Shown piece after piece: positions 55,001 to 64,000 of a DNA stretch of 64,000 bases. The notes under the pieces were generated by a model. That model searched no databases and was not told the DNA's origin. It saw only the letters and a list, made by a program, of their open reading frames with translations. This DNA comes from Asterella californica (taxonomy: Eukaryota > Streptophyta > Marchantiopsida > Marchantiales > Aytoniaceae), in the NCBI GenBank assembly GCA_036924285.1, contig JAYKYS010000010.1, positions 2,542,001-2,606,000 on the forward strand, in the 5' to 3' direction. The position numbers were made by a program, and so were the translations under genes. Numbering within the stretch: position 1 is the stretch's first letter; each line of letters begins with the position of its first letter.

Positions 55001-55209
55001 AACGGTGCCATAATGACTGCACGTGTAGACCTCCGATCTCGGCTAACCTGGGCATCCCATGTGGTCGTATCATAGCTCTTGTGCATCTTTCCCACATGAG
55101 ATTTTACCCCTTGCGAGGTAAATAACCTCATGGAAACCGGAAATAACCTCATGGAAACCGGCCTGACGGTAAACGTTGCCCATTTGTCGTAACCGCGGTG
55201 TAGGAACAA
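52042..55209 (-). CDS. reverse transcriptase with restriction-like endonuclease, 1055 codons
   Basis: RT motifs in order: GGIRPIAIGEILLRLISR (340-357), VLQIDVENAFNSV (catalytic Asp407), AGTRQGDPLGGPLF (466-479), PSLADDTHIVG (Asp504-Asp505; Ala-Asp-Asp instead of the usual Tyr/Phe-Ala-Asp-Asp form). After a thumb region is a zinc-binding CECG...GRHLARCPHGG (C835, C837, H847, C851) and then RADLYM ... VADVVVTDP ... TKVSKY (Asp896, Asp909, Lys940), which fits the PD-(D/E)XK endonuclease found behind the RT in R2-like elements. The first about 65 residues include a short in-frame duplication, and the true start may be a later Met (42 or 67). No DNA-binding zinc finger precedes the RT. The ORF has no breaks, so the copy is young. 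Expected role: target-primed reverse transcription. Confidence 0.85.
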   Translation of the reverse strand: MFLHRGYDKWATFTVRPVSMRLFPVSMRLFTSQGVKSHVGKMHKSYDTTTWDAQVSRDRRSTRAVIMAPLVLLPGVPPESWEWLRAHSSTILSLFQTSSPCPRLFHRLPRALHDEVRQAFRLSLDMLARNTKDEAAWLLFLLLSRWCLRYTRGGRGGHREVAVRLRRFRAGDWAALQEESVRAVRGRSESASTRDVSSSARIRRCRMLGQVGEYSRAARALHPLSLACPTEETIAALRFFHPSSGDPAPPEVQDYQPEEPLCLDRSLFAQALCTAPRLSSGGLSGMVYEHLRDCFQTDDPSSGFTELFQVAAAVAQGHIPQSIAQVLGAARLLAMTKDGGGIRPIAIGEILLRLISRTIVLQLRDTFQDHLCPHQFGVATPGGCESVSFGIRALLDIHPDWVVLQIDVENAFNSVSRASIFRELMDGGGSLAGLVPFVRSFYGSSSSLYYQHGPTIEGVTIISSAAGTRQGDPLGGPLFALAHYRALFATALAAPGCVFPSLADDTHIVGPADQVGVAFDHLVSQLALVGLRTKVSKCKAWSPIGIPSDLQLPEGFVTPADGLRILGVPVGTEDFVSRFLDVALAEDVMHIEDLPMLEDPQVAFGILSSSIARRPCYLLRTVPPSPIFISRLREFDRKIMGVFGDIIGPGTFDCVTGPLARRQTSLPISCGGVGLLSMEETAAAAFLGSWALSAPWLCGRFLVRDRPILESYVTEVEDGSYPLQMCLREARDSLTLEAREAHPRFDSLPSDGSRGLQSSLTGHHFHQVLHALLVDPSISRDTRARLRSCSGKGAGSWLIARPCIRAFRLAPTIFSTAMRFRLGLVQPVASALSTCECGVSLDTAGRHLARCPHGGERIATHDAIRDVVFALARESGHMTWRERWYALQTGGSVRADLYMMREDQVSVADVVVTDPTRDSVAAQVITHPPGWAAGVAAATKVSKYRGMQAGHRFIPLALEIYGSTALEFDVFLRECARAYHERRQGVPLSLSFCTMFFRQRVSIALQRALAGAIHRRAIAVGDASSGAPVVDRGTDFLVSDIIGATGDFRATDSGA
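55120..55161. repeat. 21-bp tandem duplication
   Basis: AAATAACCTCATGGAAACCGG occurs at 55120-55140 and 55141-55161. In the ORF frame it duplicates the VSMRLFP segment at residues 18-30. Confidence 0.9.
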
Positions 55210-55370
55210 GCACGTAACGCCTGTTCAACTACGCAGATCTTTGGGTTCCAGCAGCTGCCACGTTTCCGTGTTGCCAGAAGTACGTTATGCACGGGCGTTA
55301 CGTGTTAGAGTTGCGTGCGCAACGGTCCGGCTCCAGGAGCACCCGCGCCTTGGCTGAACAGTGAACAGTG

Positions 55371-55422
55371 CACTCGATGATCGTATTATTATTATTATTA
55401 TTTTCACTCGATGATCGTATTA
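55371..55422. repeat. (TTA)n flanked by 18-bp direct repeats
   Basis: CACTCGATGATCGTATTA occurs at 55371-55388 and 55405-55422, separated by a short (TTA)n-TTTT run. It looks like the scar of a tiny, almost wholly 5'-truncated retro-insertion with its target duplication, or a slippage duplication. Confidence 0.8.
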
Positions 55423-58407
55423 GGGGTTTTCAAACCTGGAAACGAATATTCAGTTATGGAGAACGTTATCGTTCCCGTGACAGACGTAAGAGGTGAGGTG
55501 ACGGATATGAACGTCTCGATCTACAATTATTCTTCCGTCGACGTCGTTTTGCTGCTTCAACCATCTACTCACGTCCGGCCATCGCGTTTTATACTGTAGG
55601 CACCCCTGCATATTCCGCTGTATGGAAGGGTTTAATTTATAATCTAACTTTTTTATCAAAAAGTTTAGTAATAAATTAATCGATTGATTAATATATTCTT
55701 TCGTCAATTCACATTGAGTTTTCTAATCACGTGAGTCCTCATGAGTTATGTGAGGATCTTCTCTCATCTCTAGATCTGGCTAATATTTGTATAATTTGGA
55801 AATAACTTTGATTTTTCTTTTCGATTACTATAGGATTTATAGTTGTGTCTTTCCGATAACAAAAGGGCTAAAAGTTCCCCAGAAGTTCATGTTGCATGCA
55901 TATTTGGTCTCCAACTTCCATATAATTTTACTCATCAATTAATTACTCGTTCGATCAAGCATAAGTTAGGAAAGAGTTAGCACAAAACCAAAGATGATAA
56001 AACAGATTCAACCAAGGGTTTTGTTTCAGTATTCTTTACACCTATACATTCAAGTGATATAACTGCTAATACTTCGTAAACGGTACACAGCATTCGCGAT
56101 TGCATCGCAATTCGACATTCGATTCGGAAGCTTGTCATTTGTCTCTTGTTCTTAAGTCAAGAGTAAGTTTACGTCTAAACGAGTTATACATTTTTGGTTA
56201 AACATCAATGATTGAAAAGAAATGAAGATAATACATCTTGATAGTCGTAACAAACAAGATGTCCATCTTTATGATCCATCTGAGATGATTAATCCTTCCC
56301 ATATTGATAATAAAAATCCACATTTTTAGATATAAATGTATAAAATTATAGAAAGTAATGAACATCGCAAGTTAAGTCTTGTAGTTGATAAGTAACTATG
56401 AGGTAAAAATAGGAAATGCTGATGTGTGTAGGTTTTGGTTTCAGGATAAATATTCATATTATGGGTAAGATTTTTAAAGGAAATTTAGGATAATACGAGT
56501 TTAAAGTTACCCTAGAACTTAAATTCAGTTCACTTGGGATGTATTCAAATTAGTTTTTGGAACAATGGATTTAGAAAATAAAACTACTATATCATGATTT
56601 AATATACTAATTGATATTTGTTTTGTTTAAGATTAGTTTGGTGTATAAAGTGCTTAAATAACCCCAGACACCTTAGCAAAGCTTTATGAAATATGGCACT
56701 TTCCCTTTTAATGACTTCTGACCAGTAGTTAGAGAATATCCAAATTGGAAGATATTAGTCTAAGAGCATATCCCTCACAAACGCTTTGAAGCAAGAAAGA
56801 ACATTAATTGAGTGCTTTGTGCAAGAAAAAAATGAAGTTAAATGAATTGAAAATATCTTACGAGACCCCACCTTTATGCCTGCAGTGGCTAAATTATTGA
56901 ACTCCACAATTCAAGAAAGAAATCGATTGAAACTTCCATATATCAGATTAGTGAAACATTAGAGGAAAGTGAGAAATGGAAAGGATCAATTAGCGATTAG
57001 CTCATACAATAATACTGTTCTGTCCTTACAACGTACCAGCCACTCACACCGCATAGTTGTTACCACTTTACATAAGGGTTTGTTTTTAGGTTTAAGGCGG
57101 GCATAGACAAAAATTATGTGTAAACATGCTGCGTATTCTTTCATAGCTAACGTTCTGGTGTGTTATTTTGTTTTTGGTTTTACTGTTTTCTTAAACTTTT
57201 AAGGAAGAACATTCATAGCTAACGTTATCATATTGTGAATAGTGAAACATAATTAGACTGTAAACTGTAGTTTTTGGGAAGGATTAAGTGAATCCTATAA
57301 CCTATCATATATTCGCGCAATGAAAAGTTAACGAGCGCATATTTCTTGCTAGTGGCGAGTGACTTTGAGTGACTAGTATGGTATCTCCATGTAGAGTTAA
57401 GTGCGCATCTTCTGAACTGCACTCCTGTTACAAAATGCTGCTGGGGGGAATATTCTCAAAGATTCTTCAGTGAATTTGAATTTCAAATGATTTCCAAGAG
57501 ACTCCTCTCAGAACTTGGATTTTTCTGACACATGTATTCACTCATACAGTGAGCAAATGCTAATATTTGTTGTCTCAAATGTAGTACTCAGTGAGGAAAA
57601 TCCATTGGTACAAGGCGCTTAAGAAATAGTTTAGAAATAATGTCAAAGTGAACTGGTGCAGTTCAGTCTGGGTAACCCGGATTAACCGAAAGGTAGAAAG
57701 CGAGAAAAGAAAACAGAAGGGTCCCAGACTTTTGTACCAGGAGCGGGGGTTTGAGAGTTTATTTTAGCTTTATAAATTCTCATTGATAATAACTATTTTG
57801 AATAATTCAAATATTTAATGCATAGTTTCGAATCATAAAGATTGAGCGTAGCTGTTGTGAGCGTATGCATTCTCTCATACGTATCACACTATTATGTTTT
57901 GTGACCTATTCACAAGAAGGAAATACTAACTTGCGCTAGCCCCGTTACTATTTCCCTAAGGATTTACAGGAAAACTTCAAAATACAGATAGAGCTTTAAA
58001 TAATAACATATTTTGAACAAGATTTGGAGTACAATATTCATTGAAGGCACAGAAAAGGATTTATAAAATAAAATCTTGTAATTTATCAGTCAATAAATTG
58101 ACTTTAAATAAGTAAGATCCATCAACGACTGACCTGGAAGGTTTAGACTGTTCTGCAATTACCGGTTCGTCCTAGCTGGAAAGAAAGAAATGAAAGAAGG
58201 GAACGGAGATGTACGGAGAAAGGGCTATGGTTATAGGGATGAAGAGCTTGCTTGCTACGGTAGCGGCGTAAGATGTACATGTTACTTTGGTCTCACTTTG
58301 GCCTGGCCAGACGACATATCAGATGATGCTTGGCTCTTATCATCCCGACCCTTGAAAGAAAGCTAAAGTCGCTAAAGTCGTTAGAGAAATTAACAAATTA
58401 ATAAATA
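55423..58407. other. AT-rich non-coding interval
   Basis: No gene is seen. A segment at 55625-55680 (GGTTTAATTTATAATCTAAC...) resembles one at 27500-27560. Otherwise unremarkable. Confidence 0.4.
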
Positions 58408-58489
58408 TCAGGCTGTGTGAGTTCTTTTCACAGCCTGAAAAGGTCCATTTTGCTTCCAGTTGTACAGACGTAAAATACTCTTTACGTCT
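58408..58489. repeat. two consecutive hairpins
   Basis: TCAGGCTGTG 58408-58417 pairs with CACAGCCTGA 58429-58438, and AGACGTAAA 58466-58474 pairs with TTTACGTCT 58481-58489. They lie about 150 bp upstream of the SINE candidate. Confidence 0.65.
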
Positions 58490-58636
58490 CCATCTTTTCA
58501 CGTTGTCGGTTCTTGAAGAGTGATCAGTAGTCTAGAGTTTAATTCAAATTTTCTGAAATTACAGATATTCACAAACTCAAGATGAAAACTTCCATCAAGT
58601 TGAGTGATGAATTCACGAAAATTAAAATTTCTTATT

Positions 58637-58856
58637 CAGCTACCGAAGATCGGTAGCTGAGTTGGTTGGGTCTCAGACCTCTAAGCGAAAGGTCTGGGGT
58701 TCAAACCCGCCTGCTCCCGGTTGGAGGTGCAAGAAGTCGCTGTATGTGCTGTATGTGCAATCTGGTACCCGTGTGGTTACCCACAAAGGACAGTCCGATG
58801 CCCCTTGAAGGGATAAAGCGGACAAGTTAACAACTTTAACTTTTAGCTTTAACTTT
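58637..58856 (+). mobile_element. tRNA-derived SINE candidate
   Basis: Box A TAGCTGAGTTGG (58654-58665) and box B GGTTCAAACCC (58698-58708) fit tRNA internal promoters at normal spacing. The segment between has an anticodon-like stem CAGACC/GGTCTG, but the loop is too long for a true tRNA. A body of about 120 bp and a simple T/A-rich tail (CTTTAACTTTTAGCTTTAAC) follow. A perfect 10-bp hairpin (58637-58646 and 58650-58659) overlaps box A. No second copy was seen in the window. A tRNA pseudogene is the alternative. Confidence 0.6.
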
Positions 58857-59339
58857 ATTCACTTGAAAATAGGATTGCAATGGTGAAATGCTATGCGTTA
58901 GTGTTTTATCCAGATCTTGAACTAACTTTGTTTTATCTTTTCCGGGTTTCACAACGACTCCATCCTTTCTCTTCTTAACCGTATGCTACAACGACAAGTT
59001 ACAATACATGACAAAAGATCCACTCTTTTTCCGAGTTTCACGATCGACGAATAATTATGCTAATGCATACTGTAGTAATACAGGGTTCATGATTAACGTG
59101 ATGGAGGTTAAGTTATGACTTGAGAATATGACTGGAGGACAAGAAAATAGTACCCATTTTCCCTTTTTCTCAAATTTCCTTTCCTTTTCTTTCTTTTGTA
59201 CCTTTTAACCTCTCTGTTTGGTCAAAAGACTTGCTCCTTTCTGCTTGTAGAACTCGGTACTGTACTCAGCGAAAGCTTTGAGGTTAGCTTACACACGGTT
59301 AAATACACAGTTACTGTGTTCGTTAGATTGACTACGTTC

Positions 59340-60074
59340 TCTCTGCGCTAGGATCGCGTTAGAGAGGTCCTCAGTCAGTTGCAGTTTGACAGGATTCAGC
59401 CATTCACCCCAGGCCCTAATTCCCTGGCTTTACAGTCGTCTAATTATGAAAGCCATGCTAATTCTTGCCTTATGTCATCCTCCGAATACAACATACTAAT
59501 ATTTCAGACTGTTTTAGTACTTCCGCTGCTTCATAGTAGTACAACTTTCAAGATAAATCACGACCTTCGTTTCCGTCAGCGCCTCCTTACAAGCCCGAGT
59601 CTAATTGGACGGTTCAGCATATGTTCAGAACTTACGCAACGTCAGGTAACTGCAACTTCTGAGTTGATCTTTTGGACGTTCGAAATTTGAATTACAGTAC
59701 AGCGGAGCCGGTGGCTCAAGTACAGTATCACCTTTGCGTTTTTTCCTTTCAGAGCTCACTTGAAAACTGGTTCATCGCTTAGCGAGTGTTCAAGAACAGT
59801 GTGTTCGTGACACGGCAATACTTACCTGAGCTCCGACACGGCGGGGGTCGGACTGAGTTCACGACAGTGAGGCCGCGCCCAGGCTCAGACAGCAGAAGTA
59901 CGGTATATGCTTCCTGGGTGTCTTACTGCTGGGGCGTGCGATTATTCAGGGCAGCTTACATTGGCATGGTAGTGACAGTTTGGAGAGATGATGCGTGCTT
60001 CACGACAAGAATATCTCAACGATGGGGCCTTCAGAGAATCTATTGACGAACCTACGGGAGAGCGAGGGAGCTGA
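59340..60074 (+). CDS. putative exons of an unrecognised protein
   Basis: Three stretches look coding on the + strand: about 59353-59480 (VREVLSQLQFDRIQPFTPGP), 59580-59645 (PPYKPESNWTVQHMFRTYAT, flanked by CAG and GTAACT), and 59979-60074 (GEMMRASRQEYLNDGAFRES, after a TGACAG acceptor, ending in TGA at 60072-60074). The first two can be joined only with a weak donor, and at least one exon between 59646 and 59978 is unresolved. The family is not recognised. It may be a real gene with its 3' end here. Confidence 0.35.
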
Positions 60075-63000
60075 GGACGAATAGATCTATGAAGACGCGA
60101 CTACCTCGGACGCACCAGCACACTAACGGAGGTTCTGGTGGTAATGAGGATTAGTTTATCGTGTTTGTTTTGCCTTTGTTTGAAATTGTTTGCAGATCTT
60201 TTGTGTTCGGGCTAGTTGCACCTTCTCGCAGAGTGTTACTCTTCTGTGGATCTGGCAGACTGTAGTGCTCTCCCTTCTTGTGATTCTCAAGCTGCACCGT
60301 GGCGTTTGATTTGCATCTCATAAGTTCCCGAGAAAGGTGACTTCTCGTGTGCTGATCTTGTTTTCGTGCTGATCGCTCCAGTAGTAGTTTTAGATGCTTA
60401 TTCGAGAAGTTGGAATAGAACTCTGTCTCTATTCAAAGGATTTTGCATATTTCTTCTGATCGTCCTCAGTGTTCTGACTCCTCTTCCTGTCCTCTTCAGA
60501 CCAGCGGGAAAAGCGTAGATTAACAGGTTGAGTATAGCTACAAGCTGCCAGGTTCTTTAGTTACATGGTAGATTTGATAGATACAACGGAACGTAACCTC
60601 ATGGTGAAAATTTCCTGGAAAGTACTCTCGTGTCCACAGAAACCTTGTGATTATGAAGCCACCCACGAGAACCATATCATGTGGTTGATAACCGTATGAC
60701 CTGGTCCATAACCGTACTGTTAATTCGAGCCTGAACCTGAACTTTGACTTACATACAGGGATCATGACGTCAACACTGAACACAGATTCAGCATCTTTTC
60801 TACCGGGACTGCAGGGAAGACGGTATGCATAGCATCTCTCCTGTAGTCCGGATAGAAAGTAAGGCCTTGTCACTGTCACTAAACGCTAAGTGTACACACC
60901 TTTATAACTGAAGGTGGACCGTCAGCATGAACCTTGTTTGTTCTAGGGAGATGAACAACCATGTAACTAGAAAGAGAGCTTACAGTCTTGAGTTTACCTC
61001 CGTTTCAGTCAGGAATGTAATCGGCACATATTACTGACTGAACCATCAGTCGTCCAGAAAAGGCGCGCAAGCGTATCATATGCATATTTCCGTGTTACGA
61101 AGTTGAAAACAGTAAGGTGAGAGAATGCTCCTAGCGTTTCAATCCTAGTCTTATGAGAGAAGTACGCGTTCCCGTCTGGCACATGGTAAACTGTTGATAG
61201 CCGAATCGATTCTGCTATCACAGTCTGCACGTATTCATCGTTGAAGCTAATATTGGCGGTAAAGAGTCAATTATTCCGATGTTTCGCGCACTCATGAGTA
61301 TATTTTCCTGGATTGATCGATAATCTGCGCGAAATATGTATCGCGCGAACTGGAATATCACTACGATAGAAGAACTCCCAGACCGGTTGCATATGGAATC
61401 TTACTACACTTCGGATGGATCTCAACATTTCTGCATCCCTTGTTGTACATCTCCATACAGTGACTACCTCTAAGCACCCGAATTGAACCAAGTGGACTTC
61501 GACACAGCCAGAAAATGGCTACTTGACCATCTGGCTCTTTCATGATTCTAAGGTTATCTTGATTTTTCAGTTAAACATTCGCAGGCCAGTGGTTGGTGGC
61601 GGAGTGCCAAAACTAGGTTTTGTACTTTGCTTTCTTTGTTAAGGAAGTAAAACGGGATCAGATTATCGTAATATCCCACGAGTGACCATATAGTTCTCGA
61701 GGGTATCTCAACATCACTAGGCTAAGGAACTGAAAAGGCTACAAAATAACTGACGTAACAACATAGATATTCGCTTTTATATGGCCCTTAGTGCTCAGGT
61801 TGATTAATATAAGATGAAGTTTCTTTGTTGCCTACTTGCATGTACATTTCAGGCTGCACATGAGTCTTTTGAGTTGACATAGTGACTTTGATATGAGAGC
61901 AGTCCCTCGAGTTGACAAGGTGACTTGCTGTCACTATCAACTATATCACGCTTAACTGTATCCTTAACAGGCTTGATCACCTAGCCTTTTTCTAAAGTCA
62001 AAAAAGATAATGGATGCCTAGCTACTAAGGTCACCTAGCGAATAATCTCTGGATTAGACACCCCGGAAGGCCCTACGGATTAGAGCGAACTTAAAGTCCT
62101 CTAGTCGACGTTTAGCCCAAAATAATTTAGTTTCAACTCAGTTTCCACCTTGTATGAAGGTTTGACTCCTCGCGGGCATATGTTTATTTATGACCTTGTT
62201 CACTTGTAGCTATTTTATCTAGTCCCTCCCATGCCTCCGGGGATGAAGAAGAAGCGTATACGTTTTCATTTTCCTTTTCTGATTACCTTTCAAACTAGTG
62301 AAACAACTAAAGTTGTGTGTGATCGAGTTGTGATCGATTTAAAGTTGAAGTAAACCACCGTAGGATTCGTCTGATCCCCATGATTCTTGCTCACTGACGT
62401 TTTACACGTCCATGAATTTACAGGAAATCATAACGATCCTCTATTACCCGCTGTGCTACACTCGGTCCGTAATTTGGTGCATTTGTTTACTGACGCTATA
62501 GCAAGTTTAATCACATGCTGGGGCACTTCTACTACTGCAGTCGGTGAGACGGTAGTTGGCCACTTTCACTTCCACGATGCACTTCCACGTTGTGATTTAA
62601 GTCGAGGCGGGCCAAAAACAGTCCGCTTTTCTCTTGCTAGACACGGACGGCAACTCACATAATGATCGAGATTTCTGACGTATGTAAAATGATTTGCTGA
62701 TTGAAGTACCAGGTCTTCAGCTTGAGCTAGATGAATAGCATGCGTTCTATCGTCATTTCTTCACTGTGGCATTCCGTGAAGCTGAATAGAGCTGCAACCA
62801 ACTTGAACAAGACTTGTTCGAGTTACTACGACACTCCCAACGTTGAGTTCGATCAGGTGATTGTCCTTCATTAAGAGAAGATTGAAAAATCCTAAAATAC
62901 GCTTCCAGCCTGCATCTGAATTTGGACGACTGAATAACCACTCAGTGCATTGATTTACGCAAATACTCAAGACTTCGGTCCGTTGTTCCAGTGAAGTGCG

Positions 63001-63458
63001 ATGATTTATGTTACTTTCTAGGAATCTTAGAACTAATATTAGTCATCGCACTTCTCTGGAAGTAAGAGATAGAAAGATGTGTATGACACTGTCCGTTTAG
63101 TAACTGGAAGCGCGATCCGGTTTTGGTTTAAGAACTTTCAGCTTGCATATCGCTTTCAAATTCCCTTTCAGTTTGTTGATCCTTTGTGGTCTGATAGTAC
63201 TCTTGGGCCTTGTCGGGATCTTCGATGTTCACTGTTGTTTATATGGTGTTGATCTTTCTCCGTGTGCATAAGTATTGTTTGATAGATTGTGTCAAATATA
63301 ATGTTGTCAAGGCAAGTCTTTTCAGTGGCATAGAAACGTTGATAGCATCGGAGCTCTATAATAGAGTCAGCCGCCTTGAGTCGAACCCAAAGCAGTTGCC
63401 TTGTTCAATTCGTGTTGGAGTCAGCGTGACAAAGTTGAATGTACTGATGATCCAGTAA
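60075..63458. other. no recognised gene
   Basis: Mixed-composition DNA, possibly introns or intergenic DNA of the putative genes on either side. A frame at 62387-62662 (LLPAVLHSVRNLVHLFTDAI) might be an exon, but I could not support splice sites or a family. Confidence 0.3.
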
Positions 63459-63485
63459 ATCCTTCTTTGCCGAAACTTGGAAGGT

Positions 63486-63748
63486 AAGGACCAATATGCT
63501 GTCCAATCCCAATGTGGCGAGCACCATTCTCGGGGGCGGGCGCCCGAAACGAATGGTGTCATCGACGGTAAGTACTCTTTGTACTTGCTAAGTCTTCTCC
63601 TTCCTAGGTGGCTGTCTCTGCAGCTCTTTCTGCTCCATTCCGTTTTTTCTACACATCTCTGTTTCTAGGACCGTCCAGCCAGAACACGGGTTCTATGGTC
63701 GAAAGGCTACGACATGCCGTGCGTTATGAGTACAATCCCTCTCTCTGA
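63486..63748 (+). CDS. putative last two exons of an unrecognised gene
   Basis: An exon ending at 63567 before a GTAAGT donor and one from 63669 (TTTCTAG acceptor) to a TGA at 63746-63748 join in frame, giving GRAPETNGVIDGPSSQ and SMVERLRHAVRYEYNPSL at the C-terminus. The start of the first exon (about 63486) is a guess. I do not recognise the family. Confidence 0.35.
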
Positions 63749-64000
63749 CCCCATATACCGATCCTCTCTCGGTTTTACAAACCTTCATATACCCATCCTT
63801 ACATGCAGATTCACGGGACCTCTGAAGAACGTGAGCGTGATGTACATACACGCTCTGAAACTCGCCCGTGATTGATTGATTGATTCATATGAGTTCAATA
63901 TTCATTCATATGAGTTCATATGCACATTCATATGAGTCAATTAGCCCCAATAATCAGAAGGAAATTTTAACCTGTAGTAGGCTCCAGGATGTGTATCAAT

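Larger units (their letters stand above)
51905..55210 (-). mobile_element. non-LTR-type retroelement, near intact
   Basis: Consists of the 1055-codon RT/endonuclease ORF and a short 3' UTR (51905-52041). No LTRs flank it. The 3' UTR is recognisable in the decayed copy at 16.1 kb and, as a short segment, near 29332 and 51125. No poly(A) tail or target duplication was found, so the exact ends are uncertain. Confidence 0.75.

Noticed and set aside
58654..58725. Functional tRNA gene
   Set aside because: Boxes A and B are good, but the anticodon stem encloses too long a loop and the acceptor stem does not pair; treated as a SINE head or pseudogene.
1..64000. CRISPR array, bacterial operon or phage features
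   Set aside because: No regularly spaced repeats, ribosome-binding sites or operon structure; spliced genes show the DNA is eukaryotic.

Overview
This is nuclear DNA of a eukaryote in the green-plant lineage. Two conserved genes on the + strand can be read out as chains of short exons with canonical GT-AG introns: a 16-exon DDI1 protease/ubiquitin-receptor gene (6752-13337) that follows the plant DDI1 layout, and a gene ending in a plant-type [2Fe-2S] ferredoxin domain with a plastid-like N-terminus (30108-37473). Their introns are mostly 100-1000 bp. The family of the large retroelement, a gypsy element carrying a cytosine methyltransferase, also points to a streptophyte alga or an early-diverging land plant. 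I cannot name the species.

Layout. 1-6.4 kb: a decayed Ty1/copia remnant, diverged repeats and non-coding DNA. 6.7-13.5 kb: DDI1. 13.7 kb: a fold-back sequence. 16.1-25.2 kb: an old reverse-transcriptase element on the - strand, split by about 6.4 kb of later insertions, among them a deleted and rearranged copy of the methyltransferase element (18447-21135) and a gypsy RT fragment. 25-29 kb: AT-rich non-coding repeats. 29042-29631: a non-autonomous DNA transposon with TIRs and a 5-bp target duplication. 30.1-37.5 kb: the ferredoxin-domain gene, with a 550-codon pogo/Tigger transposase ORF in one of its introns. 38.5-49.0 kb: the largest element, a - strand Ty3/gypsy retrotransposon ordered gag-protease-DNA methyltransferase-RT-RNase H-integrase-PHD finger, with a solo LTR of another family inserted in its integrase region. 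52.0-55.2 kb: a near-intact non-LTR-like element with a 1055-codon RT/endonuclease ORF. 55.2-64 kb: mostly non-coding, with a tRNA-derived SINE candidate (58.6-58.9 kb) and two sets of putative exons of unrecognised genes (59.3-60.1 and 63.5-63.75 kb).

The main point of interest is the 38.5-49.0 kb element. It combines a cytosine-5 methyltransferase (a DNA-methylation writer) with a PHD finger (a typical histone-tail reader) at the integrase C-terminus. Its decay has informative features: a 26-bp snap-back insertion forming a perfect 32-bp palindrome, in-frame TAG codons, and terminal repeats that differ almost only by C:G/T:A transitions in one direction, as expected of heavily methylated DNA. 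Retroelement capture of methyltransferases has been reported in dinoflagellates and a charophyte alga. I do not know whether the combination with a PHD finger has been described.

Splice sites were placed by eye from frame, GT-AG signals and family knowledge. No search or alignment program was run.
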